The notes below the pieces were generated by a model, which was given only the letters and a program-made list of their open reading frames with translations, was not told the origin of the DNA and ran no database searches. A program made the translations under genes and the position numbers. A DNA stretch of 64,000 nucleotides from positions 46,994,245-47,058,244 of the forward strand of contig OX638372.1 of assembly GCA_951812925.1 (NCBI GenBank), in the 5' to 3' direction. How positions within the stretch are numbered: position 1 is the stretch's first letter; each line of letters begins with the position of its first letter. Positions 33,036 to 43,884 of the stretch are shown here, in pieces. The DNA is from Calliopum simillimum. Taxonomy: Eukaryota; Arthropoda; Insecta; Diptera; Lauxaniidae.

Positions 33036-33580
33036 GTAAGAAAGGATATTTATTTAAATAACTTTTTCTTGATTATTTCGTACAAGAATATTTGATTTGT
33101 ATCTTTAAAATGTAAGAGGAATGTATTTTTTATGAATTTTGAAAATTTATTTTAACTAACAATCGGCTGAGTTTTTGAATTATTTCAATATATCACAGAA
33201 TTCGTTTGCTCAAAAATAATTTTCTTCATAAATATTTTAGCTTTAAGTGTATTTTGGTTTGAAAAAAAAAAAAAAGATTACAAATATATATATATATATT
33301 TTTGTAAATAATTTTTACTGTTACGCAATGACATTCATTTTCATTAATTCGTTTATTTGTTTTTGTTATTTTAAAAATCTCTGTTTCTTTTGATTGCCTT
33401 TCTTCATTGAAACATTAACTCAACACAACAAAATATACCTACAAAATTAACAACTTCATTGCTGTCATAAATTTTGCTACTATTTCTACTACTATTACTA
33501 CTACTACTCGTACTATTTAAACTACAACTTTTGCTACCACTACAACTCTTTCCGATACTACTCGTATAATCTAAACGCAG

Positions 33581-33613
33581 GCTATGCAACTAATGGATGA
33601 AGCTGGACTTGGT
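33581..33613 (+). CDS. Rab3-GEF: candidate 33-nt cassette exon of Rab3-GEF
   Basis: Between TAAACGCAG and GTAAAT lies an open 33-nt segment encoding AMQLMDEAGLG. It enters and leaves in phase 0, so it can be included or skipped between exons 6 and 8 without shifting the frame. The upstream stretch is pyrimidine-rich (CTACTATTACTACTACTACT). I infer it from signals and frame only; no conservation could be checked. Confidence 0.5.
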
Positions 33614-36438
33614 GTAAATATCTCTCAATTTATATGTTTATTCAATTTCCTAAGTTCTTTCTGCAGACTGTAGTTAATTTTTGAATTTCTGTTACTTTTA
33701 GTTTTATTTTTTTTCTGCATGTTTTTTCTTATTTTTTGCGTAAATAAATCTTTCAAAGTGTGTACACAATTTTTCGAATGAGATGTACATTATTTATAAA
33801 GGAATTCAAAATTCCATTTGGTTTTTCTGCTTCTCTAATAACCCATTCCGATTTGTTAGGAAAGGGCGATATATATATTTGTTTGCCATATGGGCTAATC
33901 CTGCGTTGCGAACGTTACATTTGTACGCATATTTTTAAATACTGAAGGCGCTCTGAATGTTAAATTCTTAATTTACCTGCAGTGGTATGTTGCCCTTTGA
34001 GAGTACTTTAAGAAGGCATTTAAAAATATTTCCTAGCTTTTATCAGTTACAATATAATCGTGCATAAAGTGCTGTTCGCACGTTACAAAAAACAAAAGTC
34101 GTTGTGGAGATCAATTTACATTTTCAAAATTTTTTGCGAATTTTTCAGTATAAACGAAAAAAGCAAAATTCTCCAAAGAAAGAAGAATATTTGAGCATAT
34201 CGAAACTGATTTTGAGGGAATCAAAGAGTCCTCCGTTCGTAAAAAAATTTAACTTTTGTGTGTTGTGCACGTTACGTTGCGAACGTTACAATTTTTATTT
34301 TATATATATACATAGGCTATCGAAAGTTGATGCAGCCCGTTTCCAACTAACTTAAACATATTATATTAGCTTGATTTATTTGTGGAAAAGTTTGTAAGGA
34401 AGTGCAGTGCACACAAAAGTTAAATTTTTTCTTGGCACCGCATCTCACTGTAAAAAAACGCTGTTGCAGCTCAACCACTGCATCGATTTTTATGAAATTT
34501 GGAATGCAACCTTATTAAAGCCGCTTTGATATGTAACTGCCAGTGCCACGCTCCTAAAGGCGAAATGCATTGCCGCGGCTAAACCGGTGGACCAATTTTT
34601 AGGAAACTCGGAATGGGGATGGAACCCTTAGAAAGCAAATTAAAAACCTTAAGTTATTAAGTGGGCAATACCACTCACCTAGTGGCAAAATGTGCTTTTA
34701 CGGCAACTTTCTAATTTTTCTCTTGGTTGACTTTTTTCGGATTTGCCCATATACTAAAGAGCTCTTCGATTTATATGCGAAATCTTAGTTAGCTTTTCGT
34801 CTAAGACCCTGGCAGTCAGTACGCTTTGTGAACGTATTTTATACTGTGCTTAAAAATGATAATAATTATTAATAATACTTAGCTTAGCTAGATAGAAAAC
34901 CCCAAATAAATTTACTCGGACAAGAGGGCATTAGCAAAAAATTTCAAAATGCTTTGCTGAAAGTGTTTCTTGAGATAATTCAACCGAATTTCAGTCAAAT
35001 ACTAAAAACAGTAAATACAGGCTCCCAGCAAAAACAGGTCGAAATCGAACAAGAGGGCGTGGCACCCCCCATATAACCAAAAGTTTCAAAATGCTATACT
35101 CAAAGAGTTTTTTGAGATAATCCAACTAAATTTCACCCAAACACTAAGGGCTATAAATGTAAGCTCTGAACAAAAATCGGGTGAACTCGGACAAGAGGGC
35201 GTGGTGCCTCCCATATAAGAAAAATTTTCAAAATACTGCTGTGTAGGGTATTTAATGTTTGGTCAGGCCAAAGGTAACACCCTTACTAGTTTAAGTTGAG
35301 GTCAGAAAAAAATACTTATCAAGAAAAATCCGTTTGAAGCCTTCGATAGATAAAGGGCAGCGAGCGCATACAAATTTTTTGTTTCGATATCAAATCAAAA
35401 AATTTGTATGACAAATGTTCAACCGAATTAAAGGAAATTTAACGAGGATTCCAAAACTAATTTGAAATGGGATTGGTTATAGGACCTTTTTCTTACTAAA
35501 ATGGCCGCCAAAGTCAAAAAGTAGGAAAAATATTTAAAATAACAACTTTTAATCCTTTCAAGCACTTTCAGCCAAATAAATTCTTAGAAAGCTCATAGGA
35601 TTAGCTTAAAGTTGTTCATAAAAAAGTTTTCTCTAAAACGTTAGGGTGACCACAGATATTTTTTGTAAAACAAGTCAGAAAAACAATTTTGAGATCCCAC
35701 AGGTGCAATTTTTTATTAGTCCAGGCCTCCTTTATCACCTTCCAGAAGTTTCAAAACCTGATTCTTTACACCCTATATATAAGCACATTTCTGTTAACAA
35801 TTGAAGGCCATAATTGACATGAAATATGTTTTACATAAAGGTCAATATTTTAAAGTTTATGGGAGTTTTTTGCTTTTGCCAAAATGTAGTTTTATACAGG
35901 AGGGGCAAAGGAATGTAGGTGTCAATCTATCAATTATTTGTTCCTTTTTGTTTGTTACAAACTATATCCCATTTCCAATGTTTAAGTATAATTCTTGATT
36001 TGTATTTAATATTAATTGTTGCTTTTAATAAGTTTAATACTGATATACCAACTTGTATATATGTAAATCAACATAACAATAAACAACTAAAAACAATAGA
36101 AAGCCAATAGTAATCTTGAACATTATGTACATCAGTCGTTTTCATGATGACATTAAATATCTTGTCATTTATTAAAAAAATAATTTCAGAAATTTCAAGA
36201 AGTTTGAATTAATTAATTTACTAATCTGCATGTATTTTTTCAATATTATTCTTCAATGCCTGCCCCTTCTGTTTTCCTCTTATTTGATACCAATTTTGTA
36301 ACTTATTTCATGGAAATATTTTAAAAATCTTTTGATTCATGCTTTTTTTTGCACCGAATTTAATTTCCCCAGTTTTTAATAAAATTACAAAATATTTATG
36401 TGTCACATAAGTCTTCTAATAACTTTTTAAAAATACAG
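33614..36438 (+). other. Rab3-GEF intron (part), repeat-bearing
   Basis: Holds two direct copies of TTGCGAACGTTACA (about 33907 and 34277) with a related GTTCGCACGTTAC at 34073, a repeat block at 34900-35770 and otherwise AT-rich non-coding DNA. No further exon was recognised. Confidence 0.6.
34900..35770 (+). repeat. DINE/Helentron-like tandem units and inverted arm
   Basis: 34905-35230 has about three units with GAGGGCGTGGCACC and CCCATATAAC boxes (at about 34924, 35054 and 35196), GATAATCCAACTAAATTTCA and GTAAGCTCTGAACAAAAA. 35258-35285 then reads TTTGGTCAGGCCAAAGG followed by TAACACCCTTACTAG: a terminal hairpin and CTAG end. 35290-35770 is a separate arm with GGCCGCCAAAGTCAAAAA, GGCCTCCTTTATCACCTTCC, which matches 44850-45205 and, inverted, 2936-3240. 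Confidence 0.55.
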
Positions 36439-36533
36439 GCCCTAACATCTATGTCAGCTTCCAATCAAGCCGTTTCAACACAACAATTGATGCCTTCAGT
36501 TCGAGATAGTCTAACGGAACCTACACTTTTGGG
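36439..36533 (+). CDS. Rab3-GEF: Rab3-GEF exon (linker, residues 499-530)
   Basis: Acceptor AAATACAG; reads ALTSMSASNQAVSTQQLMPS and VRDSLTEPTLL, then two bases before GTAAGC. It joins KQ from exon 6 to ALTSM as in the Drosophila protein (from memory). Flexible linker between cDENN and dDENN. Confidence 0.88.
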
Positions 36534-36609
36534 GTAAGCTAAGGAAGCCCTTTTGTAAAACGGCATTTAGTGACAAGTACATAATATTTTTCCTACATTC
36601 AACCTCTAG

Positions 36610-36793
36610 TGTCTCACAAGCACGCCTTTCACTGCATTCGCCCACGCACTCTGGCCAGGCTAGTCAGCGTAACTCAGTTTCAACACAGGGTGCACTATCA
36701 CGACAACCAAGTCCAATGAATTCGCCAGCGTTAAACCCTTTCATATATGGCACAGATGTTGATTCTGTAGATGTGGCAACGCGCGTAGCAATG
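36610..36793 (+). CDS. Rab3-GEF: Rab3-GEF exon (linker to dDENN)
   Basis: Acceptor CAACCTCTAG; reads VSQARLSLHSPTHSGQASQR, a Ser-rich linker, then NPFIYGTDVDSVDVATRVAM, which opens the downstream DENN (dDENN) part. Donor ATG-GTAAGT, phase 0. Confidence 0.9.
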
Positions 36794-36999
36794 GTAAGTT
36801 TCTTCATGGATTTTATGATATCAAATGGAAGAATATAGGAAGAGAGCGCCTAAAAATATGCAATGCAGTATAGAACATTAAAACTAGTCAACTTTTATGC
36901 AATTTTAGTCACAATGCTATTGCATACTTTTAGGCTGCTTATTTTTTCATACTTGCGCAGAAATTTTAATACGCAAATATTTCTTTATTTACTCCACAG

Positions 37000-37899
37000 G
37001 TACGCTTCTTTAATGCTCAAAATACTTTGGCCAACTTTGCCGAACACACACGCACCTTGCGTCTATATCCACGTCCTGTTGTCGCCTTTCAAATCAATAG
37101 TTTCCTACGTTCACGTCCGCGCGCCTCAATTTTCCTTAATAAATTTTCGCGCACTCAAGCGGTTGAGTTCCTAGCCGAATGGTCGTTAACACCAACGAAC
37201 GTTGCCTTTTTGCGAGTACAAACCGGTGTGCTGGATCCGATGCAAGTGGGCGATAAACCAAAATGGTTTGCACACGCACTAACGCCAATACGCTTCTCTG
37301 TGTGGGATGATGGCAGCTCATTGAATGGTGCTTTGCGTTCACTCAAACAACTCGAATGTCAGCCAACCGATGAAAGTGGCTCCGATACAGAAGGTGCCGA
37401 AAGTTCCAGTTCCTCATATTCATCACTTAGTGATTTTGTTTCGGAAATGGTTTCATCAGATCTTTCGCCAAGTTGTCATGACGTTTTTGGTGCGCACAAT
37501 ACTAGGCAACTGAATGTGCCACAAACTCTATCATCCAATCTTGATCCGGCATCAGTTTATCATCCGCCTAATAAATTGCAATACCCCGAAGGTATGGCAA
37601 TTGAAGTTGCTAAAGAAGATGATGAACGTGCCGAATCACCAGTTTCAACATCATCCAGCCGTTCTGATTTGAGTTCACCCAGCTTCAATCGTGACTCGGA
37701 GTTTGATTTTCCGGCCAAAGCTGCTGCACCCTTTGAATTGGCAGCGCCAGTAGCAATGCGCGTAGATTCAGCTATACGTGCGGCAAGTATTGAGCAAGAA
37801 ACAGCCGAAACGGTGACGAAAAGTACGGCGCATTCGCCGCAGCTGCAGAAAAGTGCAGGTGATTTTGAACGTGTAGGTTCGGAAAAACGCAAAGTACCG
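37000..37899 (+). CDS. Rab3-GEF: Rab3-GEF large exon (dDENN and Ser/Ala-rich linker)
   Basis: 900 nt in phase 0 after TACTCCACAG. The first 110 residues are dDENN: VRFFNAQNTLANFAEHTRTL, RLYPRPVVAFQINSFLRSRP, FLAEWSLTPTNVAFLRVQTG and DPMQVGDKPKWFAHALTPIR. The rest is variable and Ser/Ala/Asp-rich (GSDTEGAESSSSSYSSLSDF, SPVSTSSSRSDLSSPSFNRD), as expected for the regulatory linker that in homologues carries phosphorylation sites. Donor CCG-GTAAGT. Confidence 0.92.
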
Positions 37900-37957
37900 G
37901 TAAGTTATGAGAGCATTCTGCACATGAACTAAAACTAAAAATTTGCTCCTCCTTCAG

Positions 37958-38161
37958 CCACCCATTACACCAACTATGAAGCAGCCAGGTGTGTCCAATA
38001 TTTTAGCACGCACTGGTAGTTCAGGCTCAAGTTCCAGCAGCCCTGGTCGTCAAGGGTCACAAGGTTCACTTTTTGAAAATTTCGCCTCACATGCAAAGGA
38101 TTTGGTGCGCGAAACAACGCGGCAAAGTAGTCAAGAAGGCTTACTTGCGCACGTTGACAAG
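37958..38161 (+). CDS. Rab3-GEF: Rab3-GEF exon (Ser-rich linker)
   Basis: Acceptor CTCCTTCAG; reads PPITPTMKQPGVSNILARTG, then SSGSSSSSPGRQGSQGSLFE and NFASHAKDLVRETTRQSSQE, ending LLAHVDK at AAG-GTGGGT, phase 0. Confidence 0.9.
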
Positions 38162-38339
38162 GTGGGTTCTTCTGATTTCAAATGTTGCCAAACACTATGG
38201 ATGTATACTAAATGTTGTGCTCTATTTTTTGTGAATTTTTCATTTTTGTTTTTTTTTTTATTTCCAACAACATTTTACGTTATTTCTGTTGCATTGAATA
38301 TTGAACCAAAAAATATAAAAAATAAAACAAAATTTGAAG

Positions 38340-38402
38340 CAATCGACGGATGTTTGTGTTTCGGACGAGCATGAAGATAAAAAACGTTTAACACTTGGAA
38401 AG
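38340..38402 (+). CDS. Rab3-GEF: candidate 63-nt cassette exon of Rab3-GEF
   Basis: From TTTGAAG to AAG-GTTTGT the sequence is open in phase 0 for 21 codons (QSTDVCVSDEHEDKKRLTLG then K). The acidic-to-basic composition looks protein-like and it can be skipped without frame change. The 3' splice site has a poor pyrimidine tract, which fits an optional exon or weakens the call. Confidence 0.5.
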
Positions 38403-39254
38403 GTTTGTAAAAGCCAAACATTCCACACTGACACTTAACACCAGCAACCAGTTAGATGAACACTATTTAACAGTAAACGTAACACTTTATAAAATTGATC
38501 GATTAGTGGTCATAGAATTGGATAAAATGATTTTTGGTTACTGCATTTTTAAAAATTTTAAAAATTTTTGTTTTTAGTTTCATACCTTATAGACATCATA
38601 CCCCTTATTCCAGAGTCATAGAAGAGCAGGTTTTAAGTAATCGGTTTTAATGCCCCTGGGGTTTCTCTTTCACACTGTTCTCAAAGGACAGGATTATTAC
38701 ACAGAAATACTGACAAAAACTGAAAAGTGCGGCTGATTCTAGATCACTTTTTCATTGACCAGAAAATCTGATCTGATGCGATCCCCTCTTCGAGAAACCC
38801 TTTTTTCTAGTTTCGCCATTTTCACCATAAAAAAATTGTTATTTTTTTTAAATAAAAAAAACAGTTTTTTCGCATTTTTGAAGCTATGTAACTATTTAAA
38901 ATATCGTTCACCCGTTAAATCCGAAAGCTCAAATCTTTTTATTTTTCTAGAAGATATCGTAGGCCAAAGTATTGAAAACCGTGTTTTATGCACTTTTTTA
39001 TGTTTTTAGGTTAGAATATCTCCGAGAGCCAAACAGATATCGACAGAGCTTAAATTAAATTTCAAAGAAAAAGATTAGAGCTGTCAAGTGTTGTATCGGA
39101 TTTTACGGATGAATAATATGTTATCCAGTTATATAGCTTCAAAAAACGTTTTTTTTTTTTTGCTTCCATATGTTATATCTCAAATTCTGAGGCCAGATTG
39201 GAATTCCGGAAAAGTACATCGAAAGTACCTATTTTTATTTGTTATATTTAAAAA

Positions 39255-39400
39255 AAAAAAAACTCGTAAGACGGACATGACTACTTATAACGACTCAAGA
39301 AGTGACGCTGATCTAAAATATATATACTTTTATATATATTATACCTACCACGCCTTCTTCTCCGCGCTACAAACGGAAGGAAATATAACTACAAATAGGA
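39255..39400 (-). repeat. DINE/Helentron-like module, minus copy
   Basis: GACTCAAGAAGTGACGCTGA, TATATATACTTTTATATATA and CCACGCCTTCTTCTCCGCG, then TACAAACGGAAGGA: the inverse of the module at 3440-3540. Confidence 0.55.
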
Positions 39401-40139
39401 TTTTCTCGAAGGGAAATCGGATCGGATTTTCTGGCCAATGGGAAAGTAAACAGAAAGGCCTCTAAAATCATCTCCCATTCTCAGTTTTTGAACTTTTTTT
39501 GTAATAATCGAGAAACAGAAATATCTAAAAGGTCACCTGAATAATTATGTCATTGGAGGAGGAAATTCACAAAACGGACACTTTGCGGAGAGACTAAAGT
39601 TATATAAGTGCAAACGTTCAAATTCGATTTTTGGCCCTAAGCTGAGCCCTTTTTTGTTACCGAAAAAGAATCGTTTTGTTGTCATAAACTTAGACGAAGC
39701 GCACAGCTTAATAAAACCACCCAATTTCTCTTTCTTAGTACTATACATATTGTATATTCTTTACAAAATGTGTTTTATCCATTTTTATAAATTTTTCAGG
39801 AAACTCAATTTAAATTTTAATTTGATGGGAAAAATCATACAAAATCTGTTGTATATTATAAAATATAGAGACATAAGATTTCGCCAGCTTCTAGATATTA
39901 CTATGGGCCTGCCTAGATGAATATGTTTTATCCTGTCAGAAAACATAAAAAACCAGAGATGTGTTGCTATCATGCACCAAACATAATTTTTCCCTTGCCA
40001 GTTGAACGAAACATACAAATAATCGCGTGTGGTCGACTTTTTTTCGCATTTTTGTAAAAAAATTTTGTTAAGAATAAGTTGTTTTCTATAGAAGTTTGTT
40101 TTATATTCAATTTTATTTTTATATTTTGTAATTTCTAAA

Positions 40140-40740
40140 CATCGGCCAATGTGGTACAGTTGAAGGCGGGTAATGTGGTATATGAATATTTCTTGTTATC
40201 CTTAACATTATTTGATTGCTGTTTATTTTTTAATAAAAACTATGAGTTTGAGAACCAATGTAAATGTTATTATGAACTTATTTCATGCCTTTAAAATTTT
40301 ATAATTGGTTATATGGTATAAGTATACTACATTGCGCTACCATGCATACCACATTATCTGCCAACTTTTCAAACCCAGCTCTTTGGACTTTTTTAATGGA
40401 ATTTATCTTACAATTCGCTTGCAAATTCCAAAAAAAGATTATGTATACCACAATAGCATCACTTCCCCTAATAGCCTCGATCTCCTCCATTAGAAAATAT
40501 GTTCATTTCCTTTATTGAAACTTCAGACATGGTATAAGTTTTTCTGTTTGCACTTTGGGTAAAATTTGCAAAAACTCTTTGGAACTTTTCTTTTGAATTA
40601 TTAGATTCTTCTGTAACTTATTTACTGTTGACATTTTCGTCACTTTCAGAATAAGAATCTTCCTCTTTTAATATGGGCAAAAGAACTTCAAACATAATTT
40701 AGGTCTACTAAAAAGCACTTAATTGACTGAATTTATTATT
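40140..40740 (-). mobile_element. possible element with GGGTAATGTGGTATA words and a decayed frame
   Basis: GGCGGGTAATGTGGTATATG (about 40166) is mirrored by CATACCACATTATCTGCC (about 40345-40362), and the word recurs near 40309 and 40444. On the minus strand about 40725-40450 reads as a decayed frame: FEVLLPILKEEDSYSESDEN, a stop, then more coding-like residues with few stops. The word resembles that of the pogo-like element at 55417. Ends and target duplication could not be fixed. Confidence 0.35.
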
Positions 40741-41141
40741 GTAAAAAAATTCCAAAAATACCGAGATTCATCGCTACCAGTCCCGACTAATGAAAATGCC
40801 GGGATCCCGTAATGACATCCCTAGTTCCATTCCATTGTTGACAGTAGACAACTGTAGGTAGTTTGCGTAGTGTAACCATTATCACCAATCAATTACATCC
40901 ACTCTTAAAAAAATTTTAAGCTCAGTTATCACTAAAATCAAATGACACGATATTACATGTACTTTAGGGTGGGCCAAATTATATGGAAGAATTTTTACTG
41001 ACTTTGGCTATCATCCTATATGAAAGTTCATTCAATTCTTAGAAAAAATTCCCTGGGAACTATATCTCTACATTCAACTTTAGTTCGGCGCATTTTCAAT
41101 TGAAAATTTTACCTTCATTCAATATAGTTTTAGTTCATATA

Positions 41142-42455
41142 CAGGTTGGCTGATTCGAAGTGTTACCAATTCAAAAGACTATATTTTTAGTTTCCATGCA
41201 CAGATTTTATTGATCAAACGCTATAATTGTTGGGAAATGTTCAAATTTTAAGAATCTACTTGAGATTTTTGATATGGCCACATTTGGCCTTAACTATGGC
41301 CCGTAGACGGTCGAAGAACGAGTCGCATGCTGCACGAATTTGATTTTGTGGAAGTTTGCGCCATTCTCATTGAAGGGCCACTTTTAGCGCATCAACGCTC
41401 TGGTATTTTTTAGTCGAGACCTTCCTGTCCAACATACCCCAGATTGAGAAATCCAGCGGATTCGCATCAGGCGAATTTGAGAGCCATTGTTGAGCAGAAA
41501 TGAAGCTAGAAACGTTTTTTTCTAACCATTCTTGATTCACACGAGCTTTGTGTGACGGTGCCGAGTCTTGTTGGAATGTCCATGGCTTGCGACCGAAATG
41601 TTTGCGTGCCCACGGTAGTAAAGCACCCTCCAACACTGATTAACGATACACCTGGGCGTTTACTTTGACGCCAGCGGCCAAAAAAAACGAGTGGTGAGCG
41701 CCCATCAGCAGTCACTGCAGCCCAAACCATCACATGCGGTGGTGCCTGCGTCCTGGTGGCCAAACGAACATTCAAATTTTCGCAGGACCTCTCTGTCAAG
41801 TAAACCCGATCATTTTGTTTGTTTACATATTGCTGGATACAGTAATTTTTCTCATCAAAGAAGACAATTTGTGACAGATTTCCGGCGGCGTGCAAGCGCA
41901 ACAACTCCTTGGCTCTATCGAGCCTAACTTTTTTCTGAGCAGGAGTGAGATCATGCGCCTTTTGGAACTTGAGGGCCTTTAGTCCGAGCTTGTTTGACAA
42001 TATGTGTTGCATTCGTTCACGCGATATTTTCAGCTCGGCAGCCATTTGTCTGCCACTGCGTCTCGGATTTCGCTCAATTCTGGCCTTCACCTTTCGAACC
42101 ATTTCTGGTGATGTTGCAGTTATTTTCCGACCACCACCATGTCGTTTGGCAACGCTGCCGGTACCATTGTAACGTGTTATGGTCCGATACACAAACATTT
42201 TATTCACTTTTAAATGTTTCAGCTCACGAACAATTGCTGGTTGCGATTTTCCAGCCAAATAAAGAGCAATCACTCTATTACGTTTGAATTCCATTTCGAA
42301 AATTTTTTATTTTCAATAAATTGACGCGCAAATGCTTTTGGTTACTTGTTGACAATAGAATAAACTAACAGCATGCCAATTTTTAGACAGCTGTCATGTT
42401 CCATCTGTCAGATAAGTCCATCTGAAGTTGGTAACAGTTCGAATCAGCCACGCTG
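41142..42455 (-). mobile_element. decayed DD37D (maT-like) mariner
   Basis: 1314 bp flanked by TA (41140-41141, 42456-42457). Ends CAGGTTGGCTGATTCGAAGT and, inverted, CAGCGTGGCTGATTCGAACT, with further matching GTTACCAA: an inverted repeat of about 30 bp. The broken transposase it carries is listed separately. Confidence 0.88.
41256..42294 (-). pseudogene. mariner transposase (DD37D, maT-like), frameshifted
   Basis: The minus-strand start at 42294 reads MEFKRNRVIALYLAGKSQPA, a helix-turn-helix. IVFFDEKNYCIQQYVNKQND carries the first Asp. The frame breaks in a T-run near 41682 (LVFFG). In the new frame come a stop near 41640, then WTFQQDSAPSHKARV (second Asp) and SPDANPLDFSIWG (third Asp, 37 residues after the second), then another stop near 41366 before the C-terminal part that runs to 41256. 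At least one frameshift and two stops make it inactive. The 37-residue spacing fits the maT group. Confidence 0.88.
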
Positions 42456-43044
42456 TATAAATATTATGTAAAAATTTTCAGTTTTTCATTGATTTTTTTT
42501 AAGCAAAACACAAATCCAAGTGTTTTGGGTACTGGTATGCCAAATCTAACATAAATTTTTCACCAAGGCATCATCTGGTGGCAACCTTAGGAACTAAATT
42601 GACAGCTTTTTTCTATTTTACCTAACAAAATACGAACCAATGCGCTTCTCAGCACGATTATTTAGAATTTTATGTCCGATTCGGCATTCCAGTACTCAAA
42701 AATTATTGGATTGGTCTTTTTTGCTTAAAAAAATCAATGAAAAACTGAAAATTTTTGTGTCCATGAACTATGTACAAATATATTGAATGCAAGGTAAAAT
42801 CTTCGGTAGAAGTATGGTTCACTGGGCATTTTTTCTTAGCATTGAATGAACTTTCACATAGAGGTATAGCCAAGGTCGGTAAGCAATTTGGCTCACCCTA
42901 TTACACACATATAAACTTCTTAGTTAATTTTTGCTTCTTTAACAATTCTCTGTTTGCACGCACTTATCTTAAATATCATCATATATTTTTCCTTTTTTTT
43001 TTGTCGAATTTCATTATCTCAACATCTATCATACACATCTATAG

Positions 43045-43393
43045 CTTACGTTGCATGCAAAAAAAGCCGCCGGAGAAGCATCCAAGCAGGCACTTGAAGT
43101 CTCCAAACAGGCGGCTGGCGTTAGTAAAAATACTTTCGAAGACTTAACGTACGTGGGAAAATCAACGCTCGGTGATTTAACAAAAACCGCAAAGGAAGCT
43201 GCTACCAAAAAGGGAATTATAAAAAATGAAGAACTGAGTGGAGGTCCCAGCCATAGTGTACCGGGCACACAAGTGGCGACACAAAAACAAATGCAAGGTA
43301 GTGGTAATAATTTCTTTTCATCAATTGGAACCGATTTCAATGGCATAGCAACATCGACTTCGACAATGTTTTCGGGCATGTTTGGAGCAAAAA
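43045..43393 (+). CDS. Rab3-GEF: Rab3-GEF exon (helical segment)
   Basis: Acceptor ATCTATAG; reads LTLHAKKAAGEASKQALEVS and KQAAGVSKNTFEDLTYVGKS, with Ala/Lys-rich repeats likely to be helical, then TLGDLTKTAKEAATKKG and MFSGMFGAK. Donor is A-GTAAAC, phase 1. Confidence 0.9.
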
Positions 43394-43462
43394 GTAAACG
43401 TAAAAAGAATTTAAGTTAAAGTTCTACAGATTATTTTATATAATCGATTATTTATTACGCAG

Positions 43463-43851
43463 AAAATCAACAAAAACCACAGCAGCAACAACACCAGCAG
43501 CAACAATTAACTCAGCAGCAACAAAAATCTAAAACGGGGGGCTTTGATCCACTCCCCGGACGTAAGGGCTTAGTCGAACGTTCAGCGCTAATCAAACACT
43601 CTGGTCCACGACAAACGCAAGAGGAGCTACAAAGGCAACAGAATCAAGAGCGTTCGCATAGCAATACTGAGAATCAAACCTTTCTCAAGGATGTCGTCAA
43701 TCAGGCGCTGGCCGGTGAAGGTGTTGGTTGGCTTAAGCTAAATCGTTTCAAGAAACTCATGGAAGATGAATCATATCGTATGTTAGTGTTGGGTAAATTG
43801 AATAAAACATTGGATCGGAAAATTGCACCAGACGATCATATTGATGATGTG
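43463..43851 (+). CDS. Rab3-GEF: Rab3-GEF exon (Gln-rich, then conserved block)
   Basis: Acceptor ATTACGCAG; opens with a Gln-rich run (QQKPQQQQHQQQQLTQQQQ), then KTGGFDPLPGRKGLVERSAL, LIKHSGPRQTQEELQRQQNQ and LKDVVNQALAGEGVGWLKLN, ending DRKIAPDDHIDDV at GTG-GTAAGC, phase 0. The Gln run is likely length-variable. Confidence 0.92.
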
Positions 43852-43884
43852 GTAAGCATATCAATGAGATATACTGGGTGTTTT

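Larger units (their letters stand above)
40967..42898. mobile_element. TIR element (GGGTGGGCCAAATT ends) hosting a mariner
   Basis: TA on both sides (40965-40966, 42899-42900). Left GGGTGGGCCAAATTATATGG; right, inverted, GGGTGAGCCAAATTGCTTAC. The similarity extends about 70 bp (TTGGCTAT...GAAAGTTCATTCAAT on both arms). The right half has its own hairpin: TTTTCAGTTTTTCATTGATT (42476-) against AATCAATGAAAAACTGAAAA (42731-). Without the nested mariner the element is about 620 bp and has no coding frame. Confidence 0.7.
38403..43044 (+). other. Rab3-GEF 4.6-kb intron with nested transposons
   Basis: Carries a minus-strand DINE-like module (39255-39400), a TGTGGTATA-word element (40140-40510 or longer), and a TIR element with a mariner inside it (40967-42898). 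38960-39020 and 39170-39200 share words with the foldbacks at 49510 and 53200. No other exon was recognised. Confidence 0.6.
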
